From Neobacillus sp. PS3-40 (lineage in GTDB: Bacteria > Bacillota > Bacilli > Bacillales > Cytobacillaceae): 64,000 bases of DNA. Of the stretch, positions 8,738 to 18,005 are shown piece by piece (position 1 is the first letter of the stretch; each line of letters starts with the position of its first letter). Made by a program: the position numbers and the translations under genes. The notes beneath the pieces were generated by a model. That model worked only from the letters and a program-made list of their open reading frames with translations. It was not told where the DNA came from and did not search any database. The stretch spans positions 3,724,001-3,788,000 of the forward strand of contig NZ_CP133266.1 in the NCBI RefSeq assembly GCF_030915485.1. The letters are read 5' to 3'.

Positions 8738-10004
8738 CATGCTCTCTCAAGATGAAATTGATGCTTTATTACGGGGAACAGATGATGATGAAAGCTCTGA
8801 ATCTATTGACCCAACAAACTTTGAAGACCTCCTTACCTTAATGGAAAAGGATGCATTAGGGGAAATCGGTAATATTTCCTTTGGCAGTTCAGCAACAGCC
8901 TTGTCTACTCTATTAAATCAAAAAGTAGAAATCACAACGCCAACTGTTGCAGTTGTTTCTAAAGAAAACCTCAGTGATGAGTTCCCGATTCCATATGTGG
9001 GAATCCAAGTAAGTTACACACAAGGATTTTCTGGTAGCAATGTACTGGTAATTAAACAAAGTGATGCAGCTATAATTGTTGATTTAATGTTAGGTGGAGA
9101 AGGAACAAACCCATCTGAATTAATGGATGAAATTCAATTAAGTGCTGTACAAGAGGCAATGAATCAAATGATGGGGTCTGCGGCAACATCAATGTCAACG
9201 GTATTCAATAAAAGGGTGGATATTTCACCACCTACAATTAATGTCCTTGATATAGAGCATGGTCAAGGAACAGATCAATTACCTGATGATGAGTTGTTTG
9301 CGAAAGTTTCCTTTCGTTTAAAAGTTGGCTCATTAATTGATTCAACCATTATGCAACTTTTACCACTTGATTTTGCTAAAGAACTTGTAAATGAATTAAT
9401 GAATCCAACTCAATATAAAACTGAAGAACCTACTCAATATTCTAAAGATAGTTCTTCTGAAATAATTACAAATTCAGGTAATCAACAGCATTTTAATGAA
9501 ATAGCTGGAGAAACAAATACAGGTTTCTCTTCTAATCAATCAAGTAACATGTACCAGCATGAGGGAGAGGGCATAAATCCGTATCCTCCTCAAGCACGGC
9601 CTGCTGCTCAGCAGTATCAGCAGCACCCTGGATACCAAAGTGGACCACAGCATATTGGAACCGCTTTTCACGGGGCAGAACAGCCAAGTGTGCAGCCTGC
9701 GGTATTTTCAACCTTTGAGCCTCAACAGATACAGGGAACAGATACAAAAAATTTAAGTATGCTCTTAGATATTCCACTGCAAGTGACGGTCGAACTTGGA
9801 AGAACAAAGAGGACCGTACAAGAAATATTAGAAATTTCATCTGGATCGATTATTGAATTGGACAAGCTTGCTGGGGAACCGGTTGATATTCTCGTAAATA
9901 GCAGGTTAATCGCCAAGGGTGAAGTGGTTGTAATTGATGAAAACTTTGGGGTAAGAGTTACAGATATTATTAGTCAAACAGACAGATTAAAAAACTTACG
10001 ATAA
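8724..10004 (+). CDS. fliY: Flagellar motor switch phosphatase FliY
   Basis: FliY combines a CheY-P-binding N-terminus (LSQDEIDALL, residues 6-15), a CheC-like phosphatase middle domain and a FliN-type C-terminal domain. The phosphatase domain has both active-site helices of the E-x2-N type: ALGEIGNISFG near residue 48 and AVQEAMNQMMG near residue 142. The C-terminal domain (about 340-425) contains LLDIPLQVTVELGRT. FliY dephosphorylates CheY-P at the switch. The linker between the two domains (about 230-335) is long and rich in Gln, Pro, Ser and Asn, making this 426-residue protein longer than the roughly 380 residues I recall for B. subtilis. A second ATG one codon later could also be the start. 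Confidence 0.96.
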   Translation: MMSGDMLSQDEIDALLRGTDDDESSESIDPTNFEDLLTLMEKDALGEIGNISFGSSATALSTLLNQKVEITTPTVAVVSKENLSDEFPIPYVGIQVSYTQGFSGSNVLVIKQSDAAIIVDLMLGGEGTNPSELMDEIQLSAVQEAMNQMMGSAATSMSTVFNKRVDISPPTINVLDIEHGQGTDQLPDDELFAKVSFRLKVGSLIDSTIMQLLPLDFAKELVNELMNPTQYKTEEPTQYSKDSSSEIITNSGNQQHFNEIAGETNTGFSSNQSSNMYQHEGEGINPYPPQARPAAQQYQQHPGYQSGPQHIGTAFHGAEQPSVQPAVFSTFEPQQIQGTDTKNLSMLLDIPLQVTVELGRTKRTVQEILEISSGSIIELDKLAGEPVDILVNSRLIAKGEVVVIDENFGVRVTDIISQTDRLKNLR

Positions 10005-10023
10005 CAAACTGGGGGTATATAAG

Positions 10024-10386
10024 ATGGCACATAAGATATTGATTGTAGATGACGCAGCATTTATGAGAATGATGATCAAGGATATTTTAAGCAAAAACGG
10101 TTATCAGGTAGTAGGTGAAGCAGCCGATGGTGCTCAAGCAATTGAAAAATACAAAGAGTGTGCTCCTGATCTAGTTACAATGGATATAACTATGCCTGAA
10201 ATGGACGGGATTACCGCGCTTAAGGAAATTAAAAAAGTAAATCCAAATGTTAAGGTTATTATGTGTTCTGCAATGGGTCAGCAGGCAATGGTTATTGATG
10301 CAATTCAAGCAGGGGCAAGAGATTTTATTGTAAAGCCCTTTCAGGCTGATCGTGTCCTAGAAGCTATTTCGAAAGTATTGAGTTAG
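10024..10386 (+). CDS. cheY: Chemotaxis response regulator CheY
   Basis: This is a single receiver domain of 120 residues. The acidic pocket D9-D10, the phosphorylation site D54 (in MDITMPEMDG), the conserved Ser of CSAMG at residue 82 and K104 are all visible. CheA phosphorylates CheY; CheY-P binds FliM/FliY and in Bacillus promotes smooth swimming. The gene lies between fliY, which encodes its phosphatase at the switch, and fliO. The ribosome binding site is GGGGGTAT about 7 bases before the ATG. Confidence 0.98.
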   Translation: MAHKILIVDDAAFMRMMIKDILSKNGYQVVGEAADGAQAIEKYKECAPDLVTMDITMPEMDGITALKEIKKVNPNVKVIMCSAMGQQAMVIDAIQAGARDFIVKPFQADRVLEAISKVLS

Positions 10387-10413
10387 GAAAAAATAATTAG
10401 AGGGTGTAGCGCC

Positions 10414-11076
10414 TTGTTTAACATTCAAAAATGGTTAAAAGTAGCGCTTATCGTTTTCATTGCTCTGCTTAGCACAGGACAAGTTGCTTTTGCAGAGCCA
10501 ATGAACAATAGTGTAAAAGACTACTATAAACATCCAGAAAAATATAATGAAAAAGACATTGCTCCAACTAAAAAATCTGTTAAAGCACAAGAATCAGATA
10601 AAATAGGTATAACATTTTGGGATTTCCTAAGGATGATTTTTGCCACCATTTTTGTGATAGCCCTTATCTATTTCCTGTTGAAGTTTATCAATAAGAAAAG
10701 CAAGGTATTTAAATCGACTCAGCTTGTGGAGAACTTAGGAGGAACAACTCTTGGAGCGAATCGATCCGTTCAGATAGTGAAAATTGGTAATCAATTATTT
10801 ATTGTTGGCGTGGGTGAAAACGTACAGTTGTTGAAAGAAATTGACGATCCAGAAGAACATCGCCAAATCCTCACAGATTATAATAGCAAAATGGAACAAC
10901 TAGTTCAGCCAAGCGATATTGTGACAAAGATAATTGAAAGAACGAAGAAATGGCAAGTGTCAAAAGATGAAAATGCTACTTTTTCATCCCTTTTTAAGAA
11001 TCAACTTGAAGAAATTTCGAAGGGGAGAAAAAGGTTATTTGATGATATGGAGAAGAAAGGGCCAAACAAACAATGA
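10414..11076 (+). CDS. fliO: Flagellar biosynthetic protein FliO (FliZ)
   Basis: FliO helps stabilise FliP during assembly of the export gate. The 220-residue product has a signal-peptide-like N-terminus (basic start, hydrophobic stretch at about residues 10-25, probable cleavage near AFA-EP), one membrane segment at about 66-88 (RMIFATIFVIALIYFLLKF), and a cytoplasmic part with the family motif GGTTLGANRSVQIVKIGN. In B. subtilis the gene is also named fliZ. TTG is the likely start, with AGAGGGTG upstream. The stop overlaps the fliP ATG by four bases. Confidence 0.92.
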   Translation: MFNIQKWLKVALIVFIALLSTGQVAFAEPMNNSVKDYYKHPEKYNEKDIAPTKKSVKAQESDKIGITFWDFLRMIFATIFVIALIYFLLKFINKKSKVFKSTQLVENLGGTTLGANRSVQIVKIGNQLFIVGVGENVQLLKEIDDPEEHRQILTDYNSKMEQLVQPSDIVTKIIERTKKWQVSKDENATFSSLFKNQLEEISKGRKRLFDDMEKKGPNKQ

Positions 11077-11738
11077 ACCAATTCATGGAATTTTTCAACA
11101 GCAGTGCACCAGAGAATGTATCAACTTCAGTTAAGTTACTGCTGCTTCTTACCGTGTTATCGATAGCTCCAAGCATTTTAATATTAATGACATGCTTTAC
11201 GAGAATTGTGATTGTTCTTTCCTTTGTCAGAACGGCGCTTGCTACCCAGCAAATGCCGCCAAACCAAGTCATTGTCGGACTATCCTTGTTTTTAACTTTT
11301 TTTATTATGGCACCAACCTTTCATGAGGTAAATCAAAAAGCACTAACACCGTTGTTCAATGAAAAAATAACACTCGAACAAGCTTATGACCGCGCTTCAG
11401 AACCATTTAAAGATTTTATGAGCGCACAAACAAGGCAGAAAGATCTAGCATTATTTTTAGATTACGCAAAGGTAGATAAGCCTAAATCCATTAAGGATAT
11501 ACCCTTAACAGCACTAGTCCCAGCATTCGCCATTAGTGAAATAAAAACAGCCTTTCAAATTGGATTTATGATCTTTATTCCATTCTTGGTCATCGATATG
11601 GTGGTTGCGAGCATTCTAATGTCAATGGGAATGATGATGCTACCGCCTGTAATGATATCACTACCATTTAAAATACTCCTATTTGTAATGGTTGATGGAT
11701 GGTATTTAGTTGTAAAGTCTCTATTAGAAAGCTTTTAA
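11073..11738 (+). CDS. fliP: Flagellar export gate protein FliP
   Basis: FliP forms the core of the membrane export gate with FliQ and FliR. The 221-residue protein is highly hydrophobic, with several membrane segments and the signature MTCFTRIVIVLSFVR followed by MPPNQVIVGLSLFLTFF (about residues 38-75), plus a C-terminal FQIGFMIFIPFLVIDMVVAS segment. It overlaps fliO by four bases and precedes fliQ by 15 bases. Confidence 0.97.
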   Translation: MNQFMEFFNSSAPENVSTSVKLLLLLTVLSIAPSILILMTCFTRIVIVLSFVRTALATQQMPPNQVIVGLSLFLTFFIMAPTFHEVNQKALTPLFNEKITLEQAYDRASEPFKDFMSAQTRQKDLALFLDYAKVDKPKSIKDIPLTALVPAFAISEIKTAFQIGFMIFIPFLVIDMVVASILMSMGMMMLPPVMISLPFKILLFVMVDGWYLVVKSLLESF

Positions 11739-11753
11739 GCAGGTGAAGTAAAA

Positions 11754-12023
11754 ATGAGTTCAGAATCAGTTATAGCAATAGCGGAACGTGGAATCTACAC
11801 GGTATTAATTGTTTGTGGACCACTTATTTTAATAGCATTAGTTGTTGGATTGCTCATTAGTATTTTCCAAGCAACAACGCAAATTCAAGAGCAAACACTT
11901 GCATTTGTACCGAAAATTGTGGCTGTCCTTTTAGGAGTTGTGGTCTTTGGACCATGGATGTTAAGTCATATGCTTTCATATGCAAAAGAAATTTTCTCTA
12001 ATTTAACAAGATTTGTAGGATGA
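11754..12023 (+). CDS. fliQ: Flagellar export gate protein FliQ
   Basis: The 89-residue protein has two membrane segments and the FliQ signature ISIFQATTQIQEQTLAFVPK in its middle, which forms the inner gate of the export channel with FliP and FliR. Its size is the normal one for the family. It is encoded between fliP and fliR with very short spacers. Confidence 0.97.
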   Translation: MSSESVIAIAERGIYTVLIVCGPLILIALVVGLLISIFQATTQIQEQTLAFVPKIVAVLLGVVVFGPWMLSHMLSYAKEIFSNLTRFVG

Positions 12024-12027
12024 AATT

Positions 12028-12804
12028 ATGAATGAATTGCTGCCACAGTTCCCTGCATTCTTATTAATTTTTGTAAGAGTTACTTCGTTTTTTTTAATGA
12101 TGCCGATCTTTTCATACCGCACAATACCGACAGTGCACAAAATAGGGTTTGGATTTTTCCTTTCCTGGCTTATCTTTTATGCAATCCATCCACCGTTACT
12201 CGAAATTAATGGTCCCTTTTTTTTTCTCATTATTAAAGAGGCCTTGGTGGGCCTAATAATCGGCTTTGTTGCATATTTGATTTTAGCTGCCATCCAAATA
12301 GCCGGTGGGTTTATTGATTTCCAATTGGGCTTCGCAATTGCAAATGTCATTGATCCGCAAACAGGAGCACAAAGCCCATTGATGGGACAATATTTGCATA
12401 CAATTGGTCTATTATTATTGCTTTCTATTAATGGCCATCATTTATTAATCGATGGTATTTATAATAGCTATCATTTCATTCCAATTAATCAAGCATGGCT
12501 TCCGCTTGGTAGTAAAGATGTAATTGAATTTATGCTTAGATCTTTTGGTTCCATGTTCATTATAGCTTTCCAAATGTCCATTCCAGTTGTGGGTTGTCTT
12601 TTTTTAGTTGATGTTGCACTAGGCATTGTTGCTAGAACCGTCCCGCAGCTAAACATTTTTGTAGTTGGTATCCCAGTAAAAATTGTAGTAGGTTTTATTC
12701 TAATTATTGCTGGACTGGGAGTTATGATGACAGTTGTTTCCAGTTTGTTTGAGACAATGCTCTATACCATGCGTGGAATGCTTGAGTTGCTTGGGGGTTC
12801 GTAG
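12028..12804 (+). CDS. fliR: Flagellar export gate protein FliR
   Basis: FliR is the third component of the FliPQR gate. The 258-residue product has about six hydrophobic segments, with the FliR-type region GFIDFQLGFAIANVIDPQTG around residues 93-112 and a C-terminal FVVGIPVKIVVGFIL. Its stop is directly followed by the flhB ATG with no spacer, and in some clostridia the two are fused, so this tight join is expected. Confidence 0.96.
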   Translation: MNELLPQFPAFLLIFVRVTSFFLMMPIFSYRTIPTVHKIGFGFFLSWLIFYAIHPPLLEINGPFFFLIIKEALVGLIIGFVAYLILAAIQIAGGFIDFQLGFAIANVIDPQTGAQSPLMGQYLHTIGLLLLLSINGHHLLIDGIYNSYHFIPINQAWLPLGSKDVIEFMLRSFGSMFIIAFQMSIPVVGCLFLVDVALGIVARTVPQLNIFVVGIPVKIVVGFILIIAGLGVMMTVVSSLFETMLYTMRGMLELLGGS

Positions 12805-13887
12805 ATGAAGCTTTATTCAGTTGACTTACAATTCTTTTCCGGAGAAAAAACAGAAAAGGCAACCCCTAAAAAAAGGCAGGAAGCTAGAAAAAAAGGGCAA
12901 ACAGCTAAGAGTCAAGATATTAATACAGCAGTTGTACTTCTTGCGGTCTTTTTTTTCATGTCAATGGCTGGAGGTTTTATGAAAAAGGGGATTTTTACAT
13001 TATTTGAAAATTCCTTTCAAGGGAACTTACGTATGGACTTAACAGAAGGTAACATTCAAGGTATGTTTTTGGGTATATTGAAGGAGCTTGCCATTTATAT
13101 CGGTCCCATTTTATTAGTTGCATTACTTGCTGGAGTTATTTCGAATTTTTCTCAAGTAGGGTTTATGTTTACAAGTGAAGCGATTCAGCCAAAGTTAGAA
13201 AAAATTAACCCAATAAGTGGCTTTAAAAGAGTTTTTTCCATGAGGGCAATTGTGGAATTAATGAAGTCAATCTTAAAAATTGGTTTTATTGGTATCATTA
13301 CTTTTTCAGTTTTGTGGAAAAGGATGGATGAAATTCTTGTCCTTTCTCAAAAGTCGATTGGATCAGCGCTAGCAACCTTAAGTAGTTTAACCATTCAAAT
13401 GGGGTTATTTGCTTCGGGTGCACTTCTCTTTTTAGCAATTTTGGATTTTCTCTATCAGAAATTTGACTTTGAAAAGAATATTCGAATGTCGAAACAGGAC
13501 ATTAAGGATGAATATAAAAATACAGAAGGTGACCCTCTCATTAAATCACGCATCAAGCAAATGCAACGGGAGATAGCCATGCGCCGAATGATGCAAGAGG
13601 TACCAAAAGCGGATGTAGTAATAACAAATCCAACTCATTTTGCCATTGCAATTAGATATGATGAATCTAAGCGGGATGCTCCCTTTGTAGTAGCTAAAGG
13701 GGTTGACTTTATCGCCCAAAAAATTAAAATGGTTGCCAAAGAAAATGATGTCATGACAGTTGAAAACCGACCGTTAGCTAGAGCATTATATAGCCAAACA
13801 GAAATTGGTGATGCCATTCCAGAAGAGTTTTTTAAAGCGGTAGCAGAAATCCTTGCATTTGTATATAAAGTAAAAAACAAGATTTAA
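12805..13887 (+). CDS. flhB: Flagellar export switch protein FlhB
   Basis: FlhB is the substrate-specificity switch of the export apparatus. The 360-residue protein has a basic N-terminus with EKTEKATPKKRQEARKKGQ, four membrane segments at about 30-210, and a cytoplasmic domain with the self-cleavage site N275-P276-T277-H278 (VVITNPTHFAIAIRY). Cleavage between N and P, together with FliK, changes export from hook to filament subunits. All key residues are present. The start codon directly abuts the fliR stop. Confidence 0.98.
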   Translation: MKLYSVDLQFFSGEKTEKATPKKRQEARKKGQTAKSQDINTAVVLLAVFFFMSMAGGFMKKGIFTLFENSFQGNLRMDLTEGNIQGMFLGILKELAIYIGPILLVALLAGVISNFSQVGFMFTSEAIQPKLEKINPISGFKRVFSMRAIVELMKSILKIGFIGIITFSVLWKRMDEILVLSQKSIGSALATLSSLTIQMGLFASGALLFLAILDFLYQKFDFEKNIRMSKQDIKDEYKNTEGDPLIKSRIKQMQREIAMRRMMQEVPKADVVITNPTHFAIAIRYDESKRDAPFVVAKGVDFIAQKIKMVAKENDVMTVENRPLARALYSQTEIGDAIPEEFFKAVAEILAFVYKVKNKI

Positions 13888-13927
13888 GTTTAGTAGGTAA
13901 GCAGCTGGGTTTGAAGGAGAGAATAGT

Positions 13928-15964
13928 ATGAAAGCAAGAGACCTATCAGTATTGCTAAGTGTTATATTAATCATCGCTATGTTAATCATACCATTTCCAA
14001 CATGGCTACTTAGTATATTGATTATTTTAAATATCACTTTGGCATTATTAGTATTACTTATTTCAATGAATATGACAGAACCTCTCCAATTTTCTGTTTT
14101 CCCATCCCTATTGCTATTATTAACATTGTTTCGGCTTGGTTTAAATGTTTCAACAACAAGAGCTATTCTTTCACATGGGGATGCTGGCGGCGTCGTAGAA
14201 ACATTTGGAACATTTGTTGTTGGCGGAAATATTATTGTTGGTCTTGTTTTGTTTTTAATTTTAATAATTATCCAATTTATCGTTATTACAAAAGGATCTG
14301 AGCGTGTATCAGAAGTCGCTGCACGGTTTACGCTAGATGCGATGCCCGGTAAACAAATGAGTATTGATGCTGATTTGAATGCTGGTATGATTTCTGAAAT
14401 TCAGGCTAAAGAACGTCGTGAAAAGGTAGGCCAGGAAGCAGACTTTTACGGGGCAATGGATGGTGCTAGTAAATTTGTAAAAGGTGATGCCATCGCTGGA
14501 ATTATTATTGTTATTATTAACCTTACAGTTGGTATCATTATTGGTATGCTGCAACAGGGAATGGGTATTGCTGAAGCAGCTAAACACTTTTCTTTATTGA
14601 CCGTTGGGGATGGTATTGTCAGCCAAATACCTGCATTGCTTATTTCGACAGCAACAGGGATTGTTGTAACAAGAGCAGCGTCTGATGGAAATCTAGGGAA
14701 AGATATCACTTCCCAGCTCTTAGCTTATCCACAAATGCTTTATGTTGCAGGTGGAACGATTCTCCTTTTGGGACTATTTACCCCTATAAATGATATTTTG
14801 ACAATTCCTGTTGCAGGTTTGCTAGGATTTGGTGGTTATATGTTATCAAGGGTTCCAGCGCCTAATAAAGAACAACTCCAACAGCAAGAGGACGAAATTC
14901 AAACAGATGAAATGAAAAGCCCTGAGAGTGTAATAACACTCTTAAATATGGATCCAATTGAATTTGAGTTTGGATATGGGTTGATTCCAATCGCTGATAC
15001 AAATCAAGGCGGCGATTTATTAGATCGGATTGTAATGATCCGAAGGCAGCTTGCTATTGAACTTGGTTTAGTGATCCCTGTTGTAAGAATTCGTGACAAC
15101 ATTCAACTCCAGCCTAATGAATATCGTCTAAAAATAAAAGGGAATGAAATGGCTAGAGGAGAACTTCTTCTTGATCATTATTTAGCCATGAGCCCGGGGA
15201 TCGAAGATGAATCAATAGAAGGAATAGATACGATAGAGCCGTCATTTGGCCTCCCAGCTAAATGGATTACGGAAGAGATGAAGGAACGAGCAGAAATTTT
15301 CGGTTATACCGTAGTTGATCCTCCTTCCGTTGTTTCAACGCATATTACTGAAGTAATTAAAGCGAATGCTCACGACTTATTGGGAAGACAAGAGACAAAA
15401 CAACTAACAGACCATTTAAAAGATGGTTATCCAATCCTTGTTGAAGAAGTAACGCCATCACCACTCTCAATTGGTGATGTTCAAAAAGTACTCGCGAAAC
15501 TATTGAAAGAGAACGTGTCGATTCGCAACCTACCGATAATCTTTGAAACTCTCGCAGACTTTGGTAAAGTAACAAGTGACACGGATATTCTTGCCGAATA
15601 TGTCAGACAAGCATTGGCACGTCAAATTACCAATCAACATGTTGGTCAAGGGGCGATGTTAAAGGTTGCAACCTTGTCTGGGAAAATAGAAAAAACAATT
15701 GCTGATGCGATTCAACAAACCGAGCATGGAAACTATTTATCATTGGATCCAAGTATTTCCCAAAGAATATTAGAGTCGATTGCATCCCAAGTTGAGCAAT
15801 TTTCTATGCTAGAACAATCACCAATAGTGCTTTGCTCGCCGGCTGTAAGGATGTATGTTAGACAGCTTACAGAACGTTATTTTCCGAAAGTACCAATACT
15901 GTCTTATAATGAGTTGGAAGCAAATGTGGAAGTACAAAGCGTTGGGGTGGTGAATATGGATTGA
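13928..15964 (+). CDS. flhA: Flagellar export protein FlhA
   Basis: FlhA is the large export-gate protein: an N-terminal half with about eight membrane segments (residues 1-310) and a cytoplasmic half that forms a nonameric docking ring for chaperone-substrate complexes. The FHIPEP-type signature region FTLDAMPGKQMSIDADLNAG lies near residues 137-156. The 678-residue length is standard. An AAGGAGAG ribosome binding site precedes the ATG. The stop codon overlaps the flhF TTG start (TTGA). Confidence 0.98.
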   Translation: MKARDLSVLLSVILIIAMLIIPFPTWLLSILIILNITLALLVLLISMNMTEPLQFSVFPSLLLLLTLFRLGLNVSTTRAILSHGDAGGVVETFGTFVVGGNIIVGLVLFLILIIIQFIVITKGSERVSEVAARFTLDAMPGKQMSIDADLNAGMISEIQAKERREKVGQEADFYGAMDGASKFVKGDAIAGIIIVIINLTVGIIIGMLQQGMGIAEAAKHFSLLTVGDGIVSQIPALLISTATGIVVTRAASDGNLGKDITSQLLAYPQMLYVAGGTILLLGLFTPINDILTIPVAGLLGFGGYMLSRVPAPNKEQLQQQEDEIQTDEMKSPESVITLLNMDPIEFEFGYGLIPIADTNQGGDLLDRIVMIRRQLAIELGLVIPVVRIRDNIQLQPNEYRLKIKGNEMARGELLLDHYLAMSPGIEDESIEGIDTIEPSFGLPAKWITEEMKERAEIFGYTVVDPPSVVSTHITEVIKANAHDLLGRQETKQLTDHLKDGYPILVEEVTPSPLSIGDVQKVLAKLLKENVSIRNLPIIFETLADFGKVTSDTDILAEYVRQALARQITNQHVGQGAMLKVATLSGKIEKTIADAIQQTEHGNYLSLDPSISQRILESIASQVEQFSMLEQSPIVLCSPAVRMYVRQLTERYFPKVPILSYNELEANVEVQSVGVVNMD

Positions 15965-17145
15965 AAATAAAAAAGTTTACAGCGAGTTCCATGCCTGATG
16001 CGATGAAAACTGTCAAAAATGAGTTAGGAAATGATGCTGTCATTTTAAATTCACGGATCGTTTTTACAGGTGGAATCTTAGGATTCTTTCGAAAAAAAAG
16101 TTTCGAAGTAATTGCGGCAGTTGATCAAAAAGTGCAACAAGATATAAAACCAATTCTTAAAGAAAAGCCGAAAATGGCAGTGCATGTTCCTGCAAATATA
16201 GCGAAGGAACAAATGATAGTGAAACAAGAAAAGCCGAACAGTCAAATTTTATCCAGTTCAAAACAGACAGAAAATATATTAAAGGAAATTAATGAATTAA
16301 AAACGCTGATCAAATCATCTCAATCTGATTCTGGACAAATTCTGTCAGCCTATCCACAACCAATACAAGAAATTCAAACTTTAATGCATCAACATGAATT
16401 CTCACCATCATTGAAAGAGAAATTCACTTTATCCATGATGGAAAAATGGTTTTCTAGTAACTCAAATAATGCGAACGAGGATTTGCTGGGTCAGTTCAAA
16501 GAAGAAATTACTCGTTTTTTATTGGACAAACCTTTTGGAGGTATTTCATTTACGAAAAAGTATGTTAATGTCATTGGACCCACAGGGGTAGGCAAAACAA
16601 CAACATTAGCTAAAATTGCGGCAGACTGTATATTGAACCATAAGAAGAAGGTTGCTTTTATTACAACAGATACGTATCGGATTGGCGCAATTGAACAACT
16701 AAAAACATATGCACAAATCCTCAATGTCCCAGTAGAAGTTTGCTATAGCCTTGAAGATTTCCAAACTGCAAAGAAAAAATTCACAGCCTACGACGTTATT
16801 CTTATTGATACAGCGGGGCGTAATTTTAGAAATAAAAAATACATTGAAGACTTACATCAAGTGATTGATTTTAATTTAGAGGTGGAATCTTTCCTCGTTT
16901 TGGCCCTAACGGCAAAACAAAAAGATATGGAAGACATTTACCAACAATTTTCTTCTATCCAAATAAATAAATTTATTTTTACAAAAGTTGATGAAACATC
17001 TGCTTATGGATCGATGATGAACATGGTTGAAAAATTCAACATAGGTGTAGCGTATATTACAACAGGACAAAATGTCCCTGATGATATGATTCCCGCAAGC
17101 CCTGAGGCTATTGCGAGTTTAATTACTAGTGGTCTACCGACATGA
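15961..17145 (+). CDS. flhF: Flagellar biosynthesis SRP-type GTPase FlhF
   Basis: FlhF is an SRP-family GTPase that sets flagellar position and number. The 394-residue product has a variable basic N-terminal domain, then the NG domain with a P-loop GPTGVGKTTT at about residues 206-215, a DTAGR motif (ILIDTAGRNFR) and a TKVDET guanine-recognition motif. Start is TTG at 15961, preceded by GGGGTGGTG and overlapping the flhA stop. The flhG start overlaps its stop, and FlhG stimulates FlhF GTPase activity. Confidence 0.97.
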   Translation: MKIKKFTASSMPDAMKTVKNELGNDAVILNSRIVFTGGILGFFRKKSFEVIAAVDQKVQQDIKPILKEKPKMAVHVPANIAKEQMIVKQEKPNSQILSSSKQTENILKEINELKTLIKSSQSDSGQILSAYPQPIQEIQTLMHQHEFSPSLKEKFTLSMMEKWFSSNSNNANEDLLGQFKEEITRFLLDKPFGGISFTKKYVNVIGPTGVGKTTTLAKIAADCILNHKKKVAFITTDTYRIGAIEQLKTYAQILNVPVEVCYSLEDFQTAKKKFTAYDVILIDTAGRNFRNKKYIEDLHQVIDFNLEVESFLVLALTAKQKDMEDIYQQFSSIQINKFIFTKVDETSAYGSMMNMVEKFNIGVAYITTGQNVPDDMIPASPEAIASLITSGLPT

Positions 17146-18002
17146 GGGACCAAGCGGAAAACTTACGAATTAAGTTGATGGGACATGCAGCGAAGACAAA
17201 CACAAAAGCTATTGCGGTCGTAAGTGGAAAAGGTGGGGTTGGAAAGTCGAATTTTTCATTAAATTTTTCAATTACACTGTCAAAACGTGGATTTCGTGTT
17301 TTATTATTCGACATGGATGTTGGGATGGGCAATCTTGATATTTTAATGGGAAGATCTTCAGAAAAAACAATCGTCGATTACTTAAGGGGTTCGTCCGATT
17401 TAAAGGATATTATAATGAATGGGCCAGAAGGAATTAAGTATATTGGTGGAGGAACAGCCCTTAGTCAGCTAGTGGAAATGAATCGTTTAGCTGATTTGGC
17501 TGACGAATTGGATACTTTTTTGGGTGAATATGATTTTCTTATTTTTGATATGGGAGCTGGCGTTAACGAAGATTCTTTGAAATTTTTATTATCTGTGCAT
17601 GAAATCTTTGTTGTTACTACTCCAGAACCTACTTCAATAATGGATGCATATTCAACAATGAAATATCTACACTTGCTTGATCCTAGTCTCCCATTTTATA
17701 TTGTTGCAAATCGAGTTCAATCTATCAAAGAAGGAAAAGAAACGATTAATAGACTCACAAATGTATTGAAAAAGTTCCTGGATAAGGAGCCATTATATTT
17801 AGGGGTTTTACCAGATGATCGGACTGTTCAACAGGCAGTAAAGAGGCAGATTCCTTTTATAACTTTTAATCCTAAGTCATTGATCTCAAGTGCGCTAGAG
17901 GATCTAGTTAACCGCTATGTTCAGCAAAAAACACAAGAAACAGTATCATATACATCTATATCATTTGTGTCAAAGTTAAAGAAATTTCTCTTTGAAAGGT
18001 AG
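17142..18002 (+). CDS. flhG: MinD-like ATPase FlhG (YlxH)
   Basis: FlhG is a ParA/MinD-type ATPase that works with FlhF to pattern flagella. It has the deviant Walker A motif GKGGVGKS at residues 29-36, a switch-type FDMDVGMGN, and FDMGAG further on. The N-terminal DQAENLR matches the DQAxxLR motif known to activate the FlhF GTPase. The C-terminus (SKLKKFLFER) is a basic amphipathic helix that probably binds the membrane as in MinD. The gene overlaps flhF by four bases. Confidence 0.96.
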   Translation: MRDQAENLRIKLMGHAAKTNTKAIAVVSGKGGVGKSNFSLNFSITLSKRGFRVLLFDMDVGMGNLDILMGRSSEKTIVDYLRGSSDLKDIIMNGPEGIKYIGGGTALSQLVEMNRLADLADELDTFLGEYDFLIFDMGAGVNEDSLKFLLSVHEIFVVTTPEPTSIMDAYSTMKYLHLLDPSLPFYIVANRVQSIKEGKETINRLTNVLKKFLDKEPLYLGVLPDDRTVQQAVKRQIPFITFNPKSLISSALEDLVNRYVQQKTQETVSYTSISFVSKLKKFLFER

Positions 18003-18005
18003 AGT

